Shown: piece after piece, positions 7,147-15,698 of the stretch
Layout of the letters: each line of letters begins with the position of its first letter
Numbering within the stretch: position 1 is the stretch's first letter
Source: Streptomyces sp. cg36
Lineage (GTDB): Bacteria; Actinomycetota; Actinomycetes; Streptomycetales; Streptomycetaceae
Direction of reading: 5' to 3'
Assembly: GCF_041080675.1 (NCBI RefSeq)
Contig: NZ_CP163520.1
Coordinates: 6,291,501 to 6,355,500, forward strand
Length of the DNA: 64,000 nucleotides
Program-made: the position numbers and the translations under genes
The notes under the pieces: generated by a model
Databases searched by the model: none
What the model was told of the DNA's origin: nothing
Seen by the model: only the letters and a program-made list of their open reading frames with translations

Positions 7147-10100
7147 GTGGCGATCGGCCAGGCGACTGTCGAGGTCGTCGCTGACGGCAACAACTTCAAG
7201 TCCTCGCTGCGCCGGGAGATGTCCGGCGCCGGACGCTCCGCCGGGAAGGACTTCGACCGCGCCTTCCGCCAGGCCCTCCAGGGCACCGGCACCCGCGCCG
7301 CCCGGCAGATCCGCGGCGAGGTCCGACGCGGGCTGCGCGACCTGCCCGCCGTCAAGATCAAGCTGGAGGCCGACGCCGTCCGTCTCAGGCGGCAGATCGA
7401 ACGCGACCTGCGCGGCATCGACCCGGTCAGGATCAGGCTGGAGGCCGACGCCTCCCGGCTGCGCCGTCAGCTCCAGCGGGAGATGCGCGGGGTCAACGCG
7501 GTCAACGTCCCCGTCACGATCAACGCGGCCCGCTTCCGCCGCGAGATCCAGGCCGCCGTACGCGGCATGCGCCCGATCGTCGTGCCGGTGAGGCCCGACA
7601 CCCGCGGGCTGCGGGGACTCGGCGGCGGACGCGGCCGGCCGATCACCATCCCCGTCAACGTCGACCACCGGGGCCTCATGCGGGGCTTCGCCCGGATCGG
7701 GTCGATGGCGGCCGGGCTCGGCAAGGGCCTCCTCAAGCTCACCAAGATCGGTGCCATCGCGACCGGTGTCCTCACCCTCGGCGCCGCCGCAGCCTCGGCG
7801 GCCGGCGGGGTGGTCTCCCTGGCCGCCGCGCTCGCCCCGCTGGCCGGGTTCGCGGCCGCCGGACCAGCCTCCATCCTCGGCTTCGCGGCGGTGATGGGGA
7901 CCTTGAAGGTCGCCATGCTCGGCGTCGGCGACGCGTTCGGTGCCGCCCTGTCGGGCGACATGAAGAAGTTCACCGAGGCCATCGCGAAGCTGTCGCCGGA
8001 GGCGAAGAAGGCGGCGCTGGTCCTGCGGTCGTGGAAGCCCGAGATCGACGCGCTCAAGGCATCGGTCCAGGACGCCTTCTTCGAGAAGTTCAACACCCAG
8101 TTCCGCCAGCTCGGCCCGCTGATCGAAACAGCGAAGCAGGGCATGACCGGCCTGTCCGGCTCCATGGGGCAGGTCGCGGCGAACGTGCTGGGGGTCGTCA
8201 AGTCCACCCAGGGCCTCAAGGACATCAGCTCCGTGTTCGGCGGGGCGAAGGCCGCGATGGACGGCCTCGGCCGGGGCGTCGGCCCCCTCACCGCGGGCTT
8301 TCTGCGGATCGGGGCGGCCGTCTCGGACGCCTTCGGCGCCAGGTTGGGCAAGGCGCTCGGGGACGCGGGCACGAAGCTCGGCGAGTTCCTGACCAAGGCC
8401 GCGAACTCGGGGCAGGCCACCCAGTGGGTTGACTCGGCGATCGTCGCGTTCCGATCGCTGGGCAGCATCCTGGGGAACCTGGGCAACGTCTTCCGGGGCG
8501 TGTTCGCCGCCGCGTCCGCAGGCGGCGGCGGACTGCTCAACACGCTGGAGGCGCTGACCCAGCGGATGTCGAACTTCGTGAACTCCGCGCAGGGCCAGAC
8601 GGCCTTGCAGGGAGTCTTCGAGGGGCTGCGGAACGTCTCGGCCGCTTTGTGGCCGGTGCTGGAGCAGGTCATCGGCGTGATCGGCAAGCTCGCGCCGATC
8701 GCCGGGCAGGTCGCACAGACGATCTCCGGCGGGCTGGCCACCGCGATCCAGGGGCTCGGCGGCGCGGTCCAGGCGGCCGGTCCCGGGCTCGTCGGCCTGG
8801 CCCAGGGGTTCTCGAACCTCCTGTCCTCGCTTGGGCCGGTTCTGCCGCAGCTTGGCCAGGTGATCGGCATGATCGCCGGTCAGCTCGGCAACGCCCTGAC
8901 CGCTGCTGCCCCCGGGCTGACCCAGCTGGCGTCCGCCTTCGGCCAGCTCGTCACCGCAATTACCCCAATTTTGGGGGTAGTTGGGCAACTTGCGGGAGTT
9001 TTGGGTGGTTTGTTGGCGGGTGCGTTCTCCGCGCTCGCCGGACCGATCTCCGGCTTCTCGAACGCCTTCACGGCGGTCGGCGACGCCCTCCAGGCCGTCC
9101 AGCCGATCTTCACCGAGATCGGCCAGCTGGTCGGGACCGTCCTCGGTGCCGCGTTCCAGTTCGTCACCCCGCTGATCCAGCCGCTGGCGCAGGCGTTCCA
9201 GTCGGTCATGCAGGCCGCCCAGCCGCTGATCGCCCCCCTCCAGCGGGCGGCCGAGATCATGGGGCAGAACCTGGCCCAGGCCGGACGCGCCCTCGCGCCG
9301 ATCATCACCGACGTCGGCAAGATCGTCACGAACCTGTTCGACATCCTCAACCAGTCCGGCCTCATGCAGGTCTTCGCCGACCAGATGATCTCCGCGTCCC
9401 AGAACGCCGTCGCCCTCGCCAACGCCCTGAAGTGGCTCTGGGACAAGATGAAGGTGATCGTCGACAAGATCCCCTCGTTCGTGCCCGGTATCGGCAACCT
9501 GAAGGCCGCGTTCAAGGACACCGGCGACGCGGCGCAGGTGGCCGGCGGCGGTATCGACGGGTGGGGCAAGAAGGTCGGAGAGTCCACGGACGCCGCCGCG
9601 AAGGCGGCTTACGAGAAGATCCCCGAGATCGTCAGGCAGTTCACACAGCTGCCGCCGTCCGTCCAGCAGGCCATGGCCCCCCTCGCGAACTCCTTCGGCA
9701 CGCCCTTCAGCGAGGCGTTCCTCGCGGCCAGCAAGGCGGTCTCCGACGGCCAGCTCGGCATCACCCAGACCATGCAGACCGGCGTCGCGCAGATGGCCGG
9801 CGCCTGGTCCGGTCTCGGCGACGGCGTCGAGGCGCACGTCACCACGGCGATGGACCGGGCGAAGAACAAGTTCGCCGAGCAGTTCGGCCAGATCCAGCTC
9901 GACTTCAAGAAATTCCCCGCCGCCGCGTCCGCCCAGCTCGCACCGCTGAAGGACCAGATGGTCAAGATCCTCGGCGACGCCGGGATGGGAGCCCGCCTCA
10001 AGTCGGGCCAGGAACTCGACATGCTCAAGCTCGACTTCGCGAAACTGCCGCCGGACGTCGCCGCGAAGCTGGGGCCGATCGTCACCGAGATGCAGAAGAT

Positions 10101-11571
10101 CATGGGGCAGGGCGTGCAGTCCGGACGGATCGCCCTCCAGCAGGGCCTGCCCGGCATGACCCAGCCCCTGACCGGAATCCCCGGTCAGATCAACTCCGCC
10201 CTCTCCGGCGTCCCGAACGCCCTGTCCAGCCCATTCGGCGTCGGCTGGGCACAAGCCCAGCTCGCCGCCGGACGGGGCACCGGCGTGATCGCCCCCGAAC
10301 TCCAGGCCGCCGTCGCCGCCATCGGCACCAACCTCGCCCCGGTCCCGAACGCCATGTCGAACCCGTACCAGCAGGGCGTCAACCAGACCAACACCGCCCT
10401 GTCCACGTTCAACCCCGCCACCACGTTCATGACCCAGCAGCCGAACCTGATCACCGGCGCGCTCGCCCCCGTGCCGAACGCCATGTCGAACCCGTACATG
10501 ACGGGCAAGACCCAGACCGACGCCACGCTGTCCGGCTGGAACCCCGCCTCCCTCTACATGACGCAGCAGCCGTCCAACATCACCGGAGTCCTGTCCCCGG
10601 TCCCGAACGCCATGACCAGCCCGTTCCAGACCGGCGTCACCAACTCCACCGGCGCGCTCGCCGGGTTCAACCCCGCGGCCGCCATGTCCGCCGTCCCCGG
10701 CCAGGTGCAGGCCGCGCTCGGCGGCGTCCCCGCCGCGATGGCCGCCCCGTTCCAGCAGGGCATCCAGCAGGTCCAGGCGGAGATCGTCGGCCTCAACATC
10801 AGCGGCGCCCTCGGCGGCGTCGCAGGCCAGGTCCAGGCCGCCCTGGGAGGGGTGCCGGCCGCGTTCGTCCAGCCCTTCACCCAGGGCCTCGACCAGACCC
10901 GCGCGCTCATGACCTCCGGCAGCAGTCAGATCCAGTCGATCGCCCGCGACATGACCAGCGGCGTGCAGTCCGGTCTATCGCCGCTGCCCGGGATCATGGG
11001 GAACATCTGCCGCCAGGCCGTGAACGTCGCCGTCGCGGTCATGCAGTCCGGCGCAGCCCAGATCCGCTCCATCATCGCGAGCATCGTCTCCTCGGTCTCG
11101 GGGCTGTCGGGGCAGATCGCCGGTCCCATGCAGGCCGCCGTGAACACGGCGCGCGCCTACGCCGACCAGGTCGAGGCCCAGGCCGCACGCGCGAAGACCG
11201 CGCTCGCGCAGGCCAAGCAGGCCGCCGCCGACGCCGCGAACGTCAACGTGACGCCCCCGGCGAAGAAGGCCGCCGCAGGCGGCATCTTCCGTACCAACCA
11301 GCTCATCGAAATCGCCGAAGGCAACAGGGCCGAGCTCGTCCTGCCCCTCACCCGGCCCGGCCGCGCCCGCCAGCTCGCCGCACAGTCCGGGCTCCTGAGC
11401 ATCCTGGACCGGCGCCCCACCACAACCAGGACTCGGACCCAGACCGCCCAGACCACCCCGCCTGCACAGGTCGTCATCAACCAGGAGATCGCCACCCGAG
11501 CGTCGGACCCGCAGATCATCGCCGACCGGGTCAGCAGCGCCATCGCGAACGCGGTGGGCAGCATCTTCTGA
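7147..11571 (+). CDS. Tail tape-measure-like protein, 1,474 aa
   Basis: Features of tape-measure proteins: great length, an Ala/Gly-rich hydrophobic stretch near residues 200-265 long enough for two or three membrane helices, long amphipathic helices, and a basic C-terminal domain (AAAGGIFRTNQLIEIAEGN). Residues about 60-160 hold three to four copies of a ~33-aa repeat around (K/R)I(K/R)LEADAxRLRRQ. Residues about 1019-1255 hold six ~38-aa repeats around PVPNAMSNPYxxG. The GTG start follows TCTGGAGTGAACC. In phages this protein sets tail length and helps DNA entry. Here no chaperone, tail tube or baseplate gene is adjacent, so its role is open. Confidence 0.8.
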   Translation: MAIGQATVEVVADGNNFKSSLRREMSGAGRSAGKDFDRAFRQALQGTGTRAARQIRGEVRRGLRDLPAVKIKLEADAVRLRRQIERDLRGIDPVRIRLEADASRLRRQLQREMRGVNAVNVPVTINAARFRREIQAAVRGMRPIVVPVRPDTRGLRGLGGGRGRPITIPVNVDHRGLMRGFARIGSMAAGLGKGLLKLTKIGAIATGVLTLGAAAASAAGGVVSLAAALAPLAGFAAAGPASILGFAAVMGTLKVAMLGVGDAFGAALSGDMKKFTEAIAKLSPEAKKAALVLRSWKPEIDALKASVQDAFFEKFNTQFRQLGPLIETAKQGMTGLSGSMGQVAANVLGVVKSTQGLKDISSVFGGAKAAMDGLGRGVGPLTAGFLRIGAAVSDAFGARLGKALGDAGTKLGEFLTKAANSGQATQWVDSAIVAFRSLGSILGNLGNVFRGVFAAASAGGGGLLNTLEALTQRMSNFVNSAQGQTALQGVFEGLRNVSAALWPVLEQVIGVIGKLAPIAGQVAQTISGGLATAIQGLGGAVQAAGPGLVGLAQGFSNLLSSLGPVLPQLGQVIGMIAGQLGNALTAAAPGLTQLASAFGQLVTAITPILGVVGQLAGVLGGLLAGAFSALAGPISGFSNAFTAVGDALQAVQPIFTEIGQLVGTVLGAAFQFVTPLIQPLAQAFQSVMQAAQPLIAPLQRAAEIMGQNLAQAGRALAPIITDVGKIVTNLFDILNQSGLMQVFADQMISASQNAVALANALKWLWDKMKVIVDKIPSFVPGIGNLKAAFKDTGDAAQVAGGGIDGWGKKVGESTDAAAKAAYEKIPEIVRQFTQLPPSVQQAMAPLANSFGTPFSEAFLAASKAVSDGQLGITQTMQTGVAQMAGAWSGLGDGVEAHVTTAMDRAKNKFAEQFGQIQLDFKKFPAAASAQLAPLKDQMVKILGDAGMGARLKSGQELDMLKLDFAKLPPDVAAKLGPIVTEMQKIMGQGVQSGRIALQQGLPGMTQPLTGIPGQINSALSGVPNALSSPFGVGWAQAQLAAGRGTGVIAPELQAAVAAIGTNLAPVPNAMSNPYQQGVNQTNTALSTFNPATTFMTQQPNLITGALAPVPNAMSNPYMTGKTQTDATLSGWNPASLYMTQQPSNITGVLSPVPNAMTSPFQTGVTNSTGALAGFNPAAAMSAVPGQVQAALGGVPAAMAAPFQQGIQQVQAEIVGLNISGALGGVAGQVQAALGGVPAAFVQPFTQGLDQTRALMTSGSSQIQSIARDMTSGVQSGLSPLPGIMGNICRQAVNVAVAVMQSGAAQIRSIIASIVSSVSGLSGQIAGPMQAAVNTARAYADQVEAQAARAKTALAQAKQAAADAANVNVTPPAKKAAAGGIFRTNQLIEIAEGNRAELVLPLTRPGRARQLAAQSGLLSILDRRPTTTRTRTQTAQTTPPAQVVINQEIATRASDPQIIADRVSSAIANAVGSIF

Positions 11572-11611
11572 GACACGGCCAAGCCACCACGGGCCCGGCG
11601 GCCGCAGGCCG

Positions 11612-11617
11612 TACCGT
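11612..11617 (+). promoter_or_regulatory. Leaderless -10 element
   Basis: TACCGT lies exactly 7 nt before GTG 11625, the spacing seen for six other genes in this window (see findings). Confidence 0.5.
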
Positions 11618-11624
11618 CGGCGGT

Positions 11625-11951
11625 GTGGAAGATGCGCTCACGATGGCCGACCGCCTCGACCTGATCGGCGTCGACGTCGTCGAACTCGCCGAGCTGAACT
11701 GGCCCGAGGACCCCGACGTCCACGGCCTGGCGCTCATGTACCTGCCGACCGACGACTCCCCGCACTTAGGCGCCCGCCTCGTCGTACGCCCCGGACAGAC
11801 CCCCGAAACCCTCCAGCGGATCTACACCTGGGCCGTCGGCGTGTTCGAGCGGATCGGGGAACACGGCCCCGAACCGGACGGCTGGCACGAGCGCTCCGAC
11901 GGCAACTACCAGTTGTGGGTACGCCAGGTCGAAGTCCCCAGCCTCGACTGA
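11625..11951 (+). CDS. Unknown protein, 108 aa, with a TTA codon
   Basis: A GTG start is proposed from the leaderless -10 element; ATG 11643 is the alternative. The acidic alpha/beta protein (DRLDLIGVDVVELAELNWPE, GARLVVRPGQTPE, LQRIYTWAVGVFERIG) matches no family I know. It contains one TTA leucine codon (PHLGAR), so full expression may need the bldA tRNA. Confidence 0.55.
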   Translation: MEDALTMADRLDLIGVDVVELAELNWPEDPDVHGLALMYLPTDDSPHLGARLVVRPGQTPETLQRIYTWAVGVFERIGEHGPEPDGWHERSDGNYQLWVRQVEVPSLD

Positions 11952-12020
11952 GACACGGCGTACCGTTGTGTCGGCGGGCCGGGGCCAGCGGGGCTAAAAA
12001 GGGGCAATGTAAAATACAGC

Positions 12021-13082
12021 GTGACAGGAAATCATCCTCACGCGCCCACTTCGGGTAGCCGCTGGACTCACGAGTCAGCATCGGAAAGAGCCCATTCCGT
12101 CAGGCTTATCCCCATCGAGCCATTTCCGGGACGAACAAAGACCCCGTGGTCTTGTAAGTGCGCCACGTGTGGAAAATCCGTCATCAAATCGCTGCGCGAC
12201 ATCAACCGAGGCTCCGGCTGTACAGTTTGCGCGAAGAGGGAAACTCCGAAGCGCTGGTCTCAAGACGGAGCGAAGGCTGAGGCGCAAGAGCGAGGACTGA
12301 ATCCACTCGAACCGTATCCAGGGAACACGCGCACCCCTTGGCTGTGTCGATGCACCACCTGTGGAAGGACAACGTCACCACGGTTCAGTGACCTGCGGCG
12401 AAGCACCGTGGGATGCGAACACTGCGGGCGGAGGAGCGCGCGCGACCGCGGCGGCGCAGGTCAACGCCTCGACACCGAACTCGCAGAATCCCAGCTCGCG
12501 GTCCGCTCCCTCGCAGCGCTTGAGTCGTATCCGGGGCTCAAATCACCCTGGCTCTGCCGGTGCCTCATCTGCGGAAGGGACTCCACCACCAGCCTGAACA
12601 GCGTGCGCAGGCAACAACATCAAGGATGCCGCTACTGCGGCCCTCTTGGCCGCTTTTACCTTGATCCAGCGTCTGTCTACGTTCTGAAGCACGTCGGTTA
12701 TGAGGCTGTGAAGGTTGGCGTCTCAAGCGCAACCGAAATCCGCGGAAACCACTGGATCTACGATCGTATTTCCGAGCACAAGCAGCGTGGCTGGTCATCC
12801 TGTTTCGAGGGCAGCACTCGGACCGGTGCCGAGGCTCTGCGTATCGAGTGGGCGATCCTCAACTATGCCTACAACTCCCTCGGAGTCAGGCCGTTCCTGA
12901 CCAAGGCCGAGATGCCGAAGGGTGGCTGGACAGAGACGTTCAAGGAGAGAGACCTCCCGGCCGAGACGCTATGTGAACTCGTGCGCAACGAACTGGACTC
13001 TCCAGGAACACTCCCTGTCGACAAAACATGGAGCAAGCAGGGGCACTTGATGTTCAAGGAATCGAGTGGACCATCGGCGTGA
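12021..13082 (+). CDS. Putative GIY-YIG-type endonuclease with three zinc-ribbon repeats, 353 aa
   Basis: Residues about 30-205 hold three repeats of one module, (P)LEPYPGxTxTPWxCxCxxCG, then a 12-20 residue arm, then CxxC. Each is a zinc ribbon of the type used for DNA recognition. The C-terminal part begins YVLKHVGYEAVKVGVSS and continues with ISEHKQRGW, an ALRIEWAIL helix (Glu) and EMPKGGWTETF, as in actinobacterial GIY-YIG-like nucleases that carry such ribbons. Lower GC and mixed codon use mark it as a recent arrival. It sits alone between the tape-measure and replication genes, as free-standing homing endonucleases do. TAAAAT 5 nt upstream of GTG suggests a leaderless transcript. Confidence 0.65.
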   Translation: MTGNHPHAPTSGSRWTHESASERAHSVRLIPIEPFPGRTKTPWSCKCATCGKSVIKSLRDINRGSGCTVCAKRETPKRWSQDGAKAEAQERGLNPLEPYPGNTRTPWLCRCTTCGRTTSPRFSDLRRSTVGCEHCGRRSARDRGGAGQRLDTELAESQLAVRSLAALESYPGLKSPWLCRCLICGRDSTTSLNSVRRQQHQGCRYCGPLGRFYLDPASVYVLKHVGYEAVKVGVSSATEIRGNHWIYDRISEHKQRGWSSCFEGSTRTGAEALRIEWAILNYAYNSLGVRPFLTKAEMPKGGWTETFKERDLPAETLCELVRNELDSPGTLPVDKTWSKQGHLMFKESSGPSA

Positions 13083-13124
13083 CCATGCGAGACCGTACGT
13101 CGGCCGGGCTGGCGTGATTGCTTC

Positions 13125-14489
13125 TCACGTACGGGCCATGTCCGCGAATCTTGATCGGTACATCTGTGCGGCCACGGTGATCGTCGCGGTCGGCCCGTTG
13201 CGGTGCTTGGCAACGATGAAGTCCGCCTCCCCGGCCCGCGGGGACTCCTTCTCGTAGGCGTCTTCGCGGTGCAGCAGGATCACGACGTCCGCGTCCTGTT
13301 CGATGCTGCCGCTGTCGCGCAGGTCGGACAGCTGCGGCTTCTTCTCGGTGCGGGCCTCGACCATCCGGTTCAACTGGGACAGCGCCAGCACCGGCACCTG
13401 AAGCTCCTTGGCCATCAGCTTGAGGCCGCGCGAGAGTTCGGCGACTTCGGTCTGCCGGTTCTCCGTACGGCGGCCGCCGGTCTGGGCGGGCTGGAGGAGT
13501 CCAAGATGGTCGACGACGACCAGGCCGAGGCCAAACCCGCGCCGCTGGGCGAGCCTGCGGCAGGTGCTCTTGATCCGCAGGAGAGTCTGGTGGTGGCTGT
13601 CGTCGATGACGAGCGGCGCGGACATCACCCGCTCCCGGACGTTCCCGAACCGCATCCAGTCCGCTTCGTCCATCTGACCGTTGCGGATGTGCTGGAGCGG
13701 GATGTTGCCCTCGGCGGACACCAGCCGCATCTGCACCTCGGTGCGGCTCATCTCCAAGGTGAAGAAGGCGACGCCGTGCCCGTCGCGGAGCGCCGCGCGG
13801 CGCGCGATATCCAGTGCCGCCGTCGACTTCCCTACTCCCGGCCGCGCGGCGATGACGATCATCTGTCCCGGGTGCAGGCCGAGGGTGAGGGTGTCGAGGT
13901 CCTGGTAGCCGGTCATGACACCGAGGGCGCGGCCGTCGCGCTGGAGGGATTCGATGTGGTCGCAGAACTCTGCGAAGTCCTCGCCGACCAGGAGGGCCTG
14001 CGAGGGGTCGTGGCCCTGGACGGCCTGGTTGAAGCGGGCGCCGCAGGCGTCCACGATGTCGTCGACTTCGCCCTCGGCGGCCTGCGCGGTCTGCCCGATC
14101 CACATGCCGGCCTCGACGAGGCGCCGCAGTCGGGCCCGGCTGCGGACGATGTCGGCGTAGTAGGTGGCGTTCGCGGCGGTCGGCGTGCTGTCGACGAGGG
14201 TGTGCAGGTAGGTGTGGCCGCCGATCTGCCGGATGTTGCCCCGCTTGACGAGCTCGGCGCCGACCGCGATCGGGTCCACGGGCCCGTTGTCGTGGAACAG
14301 CGTGCAGATCGCGCGGAACACGGTCTCGTGGGCGGGCTTGTAGAAGTCCGTGGAGTCGATGAGCTCGGTGACGTCCGGGATGACGTTCGAGTCGAGCATC
14401 ATCCCGCCGAGCAGGGCCTGTTCGGCGGCCTCGTCGCGCGGCGGCCCGACCTGACCGCCGGGCTCGTCGTCGAAGTAGTCGTCAGGCAC
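13125..14489 (-). CDS. dnaB: Replicative DNA helicase, DnaB type, 454 aa
   Basis: N-terminal DnaB domain (EQALLGGMMLDSNVIPDVTE, YLHTLVDSTPTAANATYYAD) followed by the RecA-like helicase core: Walker A ARPGVGKST near residues 216-224, the FFTLEMSRTEV motif, Walker B LVVVDHLGL near 323, SQLNRMVEAR and LRDSGSIEQDAD. All catalytic elements are present and there is no intein. The GTG start at 14489 is chosen because it overlaps the stop of the upstream initiator-like gene by 8 nt. It would unwind element DNA at the origin marked by the initiator. The element therefore carries its own helicase rather than relying on a loader for the host one. Confidence 0.95.
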   Translation of the reverse strand: MPDDYFDDEPGGQVGPPRDEAAEQALLGGMMLDSNVIPDVTELIDSTDFYKPAHETVFRAICTLFHDNGPVDPIAVGAELVKRGNIRQIGGHTYLHTLVDSTPTAANATYYADIVRSRARLRRLVEAGMWIGQTAQAAEGEVDDIVDACGARFNQAVQGHDPSQALLVGEDFAEFCDHIESLQRDGRALGVMTGYQDLDTLTLGLHPGQMIVIAARPGVGKSTAALDIARRAALRDGHGVAFFTLEMSRTEVQMRLVSAEGNIPLQHIRNGQMDEADWMRFGNVRERVMSAPLVIDDSHHQTLLRIKSTCRRLAQRRGFGLGLVVVDHLGLLQPAQTGGRRTENRQTEVAELSRGLKLMAKELQVPVLALSQLNRMVEARTEKKPQLSDLRDSGSIEQDADVVILLHREDAYEKESPRAGEADFIVAKHRNGPTATITVAAQMYRSRFADMART

Positions 14490-15432
14490 AGCGGGTGCCT
14501 CCGTCTTCGCGGCGGGCGTGGGCGGCCTGCGGGGAGCACACCGGGCACGGCCGGGCCGGATTGTCCGCGGGCACGTACCGGTAGGTCGCATCGGCGCAGT
14601 TGCCGCACCAGTCCGGCACGGCGACGAGCGCGGGACCGACAGCAGGGGGCGGGTTGTGCTCGGCGTGCCGCTCCAGGTCCAGGTAGCCGCGGGCGGGGAG
14701 TTCGGCGGCGAGGCGGGCGAGGTGATCCGGCGGCCAGCCGTCGCGCAGCAGCCCGGCAGCCTGGCTCTCGATCCGGCGGACCATCCGGCCCGGGGGCCGG
14801 GCCCGGAACTGGGCTTCGTAGGCGGCGGCGTACGCCGTGACCACGGTGGCCGACCCGGCGGCGACGCTGGTCTCCTGCTCGCCGGGGCCGGGGTGGTGCT
14901 GGAGTTCTTCGTCTTCCTCGGGCGGGGGCGTCGGCGGCGGAGAGGAAGAAGGAGGGTTCAATCCTTTAAGAGTTCTGGTGCTCGATTCGAGCACCCGTGA
15001 CGCGTCGATTCGAGCACCCGTGACGGGCTCCGGGTGCTCGATCTGAACACCCGCCGGGTGCTCGATTCGAGCACCGGTCGTCCGTGACGGGGTGCACGGC
15101 TCGGCGGTGCTGTGCCGGCCGCGGCAGCCGGGTTCGTGACCTCCGGCCAGGTCGTAGACGGGCGGGCGCTGGTCGGCCCGCAGGTGCGAGACGAGGTCCG
15201 GGTCGCCGTAGACGATGACGCCCCGGCGGCGCAGGGCCCGCAGGTGCTTGCGTGCGGTGGACTCGCCCATCAGGCACTCGGAGGCCAGCGTGGCGGCCTT
15301 GGCGAAGCAGCCCCGCAGATCCCCGCCGGTATGGTTCGCGATCCGCAGGAGGACCAGGAGTTCGCCCTGGCCGTGGACGAGCCCCTGGGGGATGGCGGTC
15401 TGGTCGACCCAGTTCTGCGCCTGGTAGCTCAT
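14482..15432 (-). CDS. O-like replication initiator with internal iterons, 316 aa
   Basis: Residues 10-95 form a winged helix of the replication-initiator type (LVHGQGELLVLLRIANHTGG, SECLMGESTARKHLRALRRRG). The middle (about 118-155) is low-complexity because it is encoded by DNA repeats (GARIEHP, VQIEHP, GARIDAS, VLESS). A Pro/Glu linker, a helical region and a C-terminal zinc ribbon (CGNC, CPVC) follow. It is directly coupled to the DnaB gene. Together with the embedded iterons this resembles the lambda O arrangement, in which the initiator binds repeats in its own gene. ATG is preceded by GGAGG. Confidence 0.7.
   Translation of the reverse strand: MSYQAQNWVDQTAIPQGLVHGQGELLVLLRIANHTGGDLRGCFAKAATLASECLMGESTARKHLRALRRRGVIVYGDPDLVSHLRADQRPPVYDLAGGHEPGCRGRHSTAEPCTPSRTTGARIEHPAGVQIEHPEPVTGARIDASRVLESSTRTLKGLNPPSSSPPPTPPPEEDEELQHHPGPGEQETSVAAGSATVVTAYAAAYEAQFRARPPGRMVRRIESQAAGLLRDGWPPDHLARLAAELPARGYLDLERHAEHNPPPAVGPALVAVPDWCGNCADATYRYVPADNPARPCPVCSPQAAHARREDGGTRCA
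14939..15075. other. Putative replication origin A: four palindromic iterons plus AT-rich tract
   Basis: Two perfect copies of the 19-bp palindrome GGTGCTCGATTCGAGCACC (14977-14995 and 15057-15075), one variant (15033-15051) and one partial copy centred at 15009. Centres are 23, 33 and 24 bp apart. On the initiator coding strand they are followed by an AT-rich tract (14941-14976). They lie inside the initiator gene. Confidence 0.65.
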
Positions 15433-15685
15433 CGCGCGCCTCCATGTGCTGTCGAAGGCACACCCACAGACGCGGACAAAGCCCCCAAAAACTCACCAAA
15501 TAGGACTTGGACCGTACGGGGAACACCCACGCCCGCGCCAGAGCCGCACCCCCGGCCACGTGTCGGCCGATTCACCCAGACAGCCCCACGCCCCACACCC
15601 CCACCAGGAGATATATGGAATCCTCCTCGGCCCGCCCGATCACACTGGCGGACTAGCGCCTAATCAGGTTAGAAAAACAGGGTGT

Positions 15686-15691
15686 TAGCTT
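15686..15691 (+). promoter_or_regulatory. Leaderless -10 element
   Basis: TAGCTT lies exactly 7 nt before ATG 15699. The 266-bp space between the two divergent genes (15433-15698) is AT-richer than average and holds no other gene that I can support. Confidence 0.5.
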
Positions 15692-15698
15692 CGATTTC

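Noticed and set aside
6745..10254. Very long minus-strand open frame opposite the tape-measure-like gene
   Set aside because: Its product is Gly/Glu/Asp/Arg-rich low complexity, as expected for antisense of a GC-rich gene. The plus strand shows family features and repeats.
8649..11951. Long plus-strand frame overlapping the tape-measure-like gene
   Set aside because: Only its last 109 codons (from 11625) look like protein; the rest is Arg/Pro/Gly-rich shadow of the tape-measure frame.
13203..14840. Long plus-strand frame opposite the helicase and initiator genes
   Set aside because: Val/Gly/Asp-rich antisense composition; the minus strand encodes a complete DnaB.
14977..15075. CRISPR-like array
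   Set aside because: Repeats are 19-bp palindromes with gaps of only a few bases and one partial copy, inside a coding gene; there are no unique ~30-bp spacers or cas genes.
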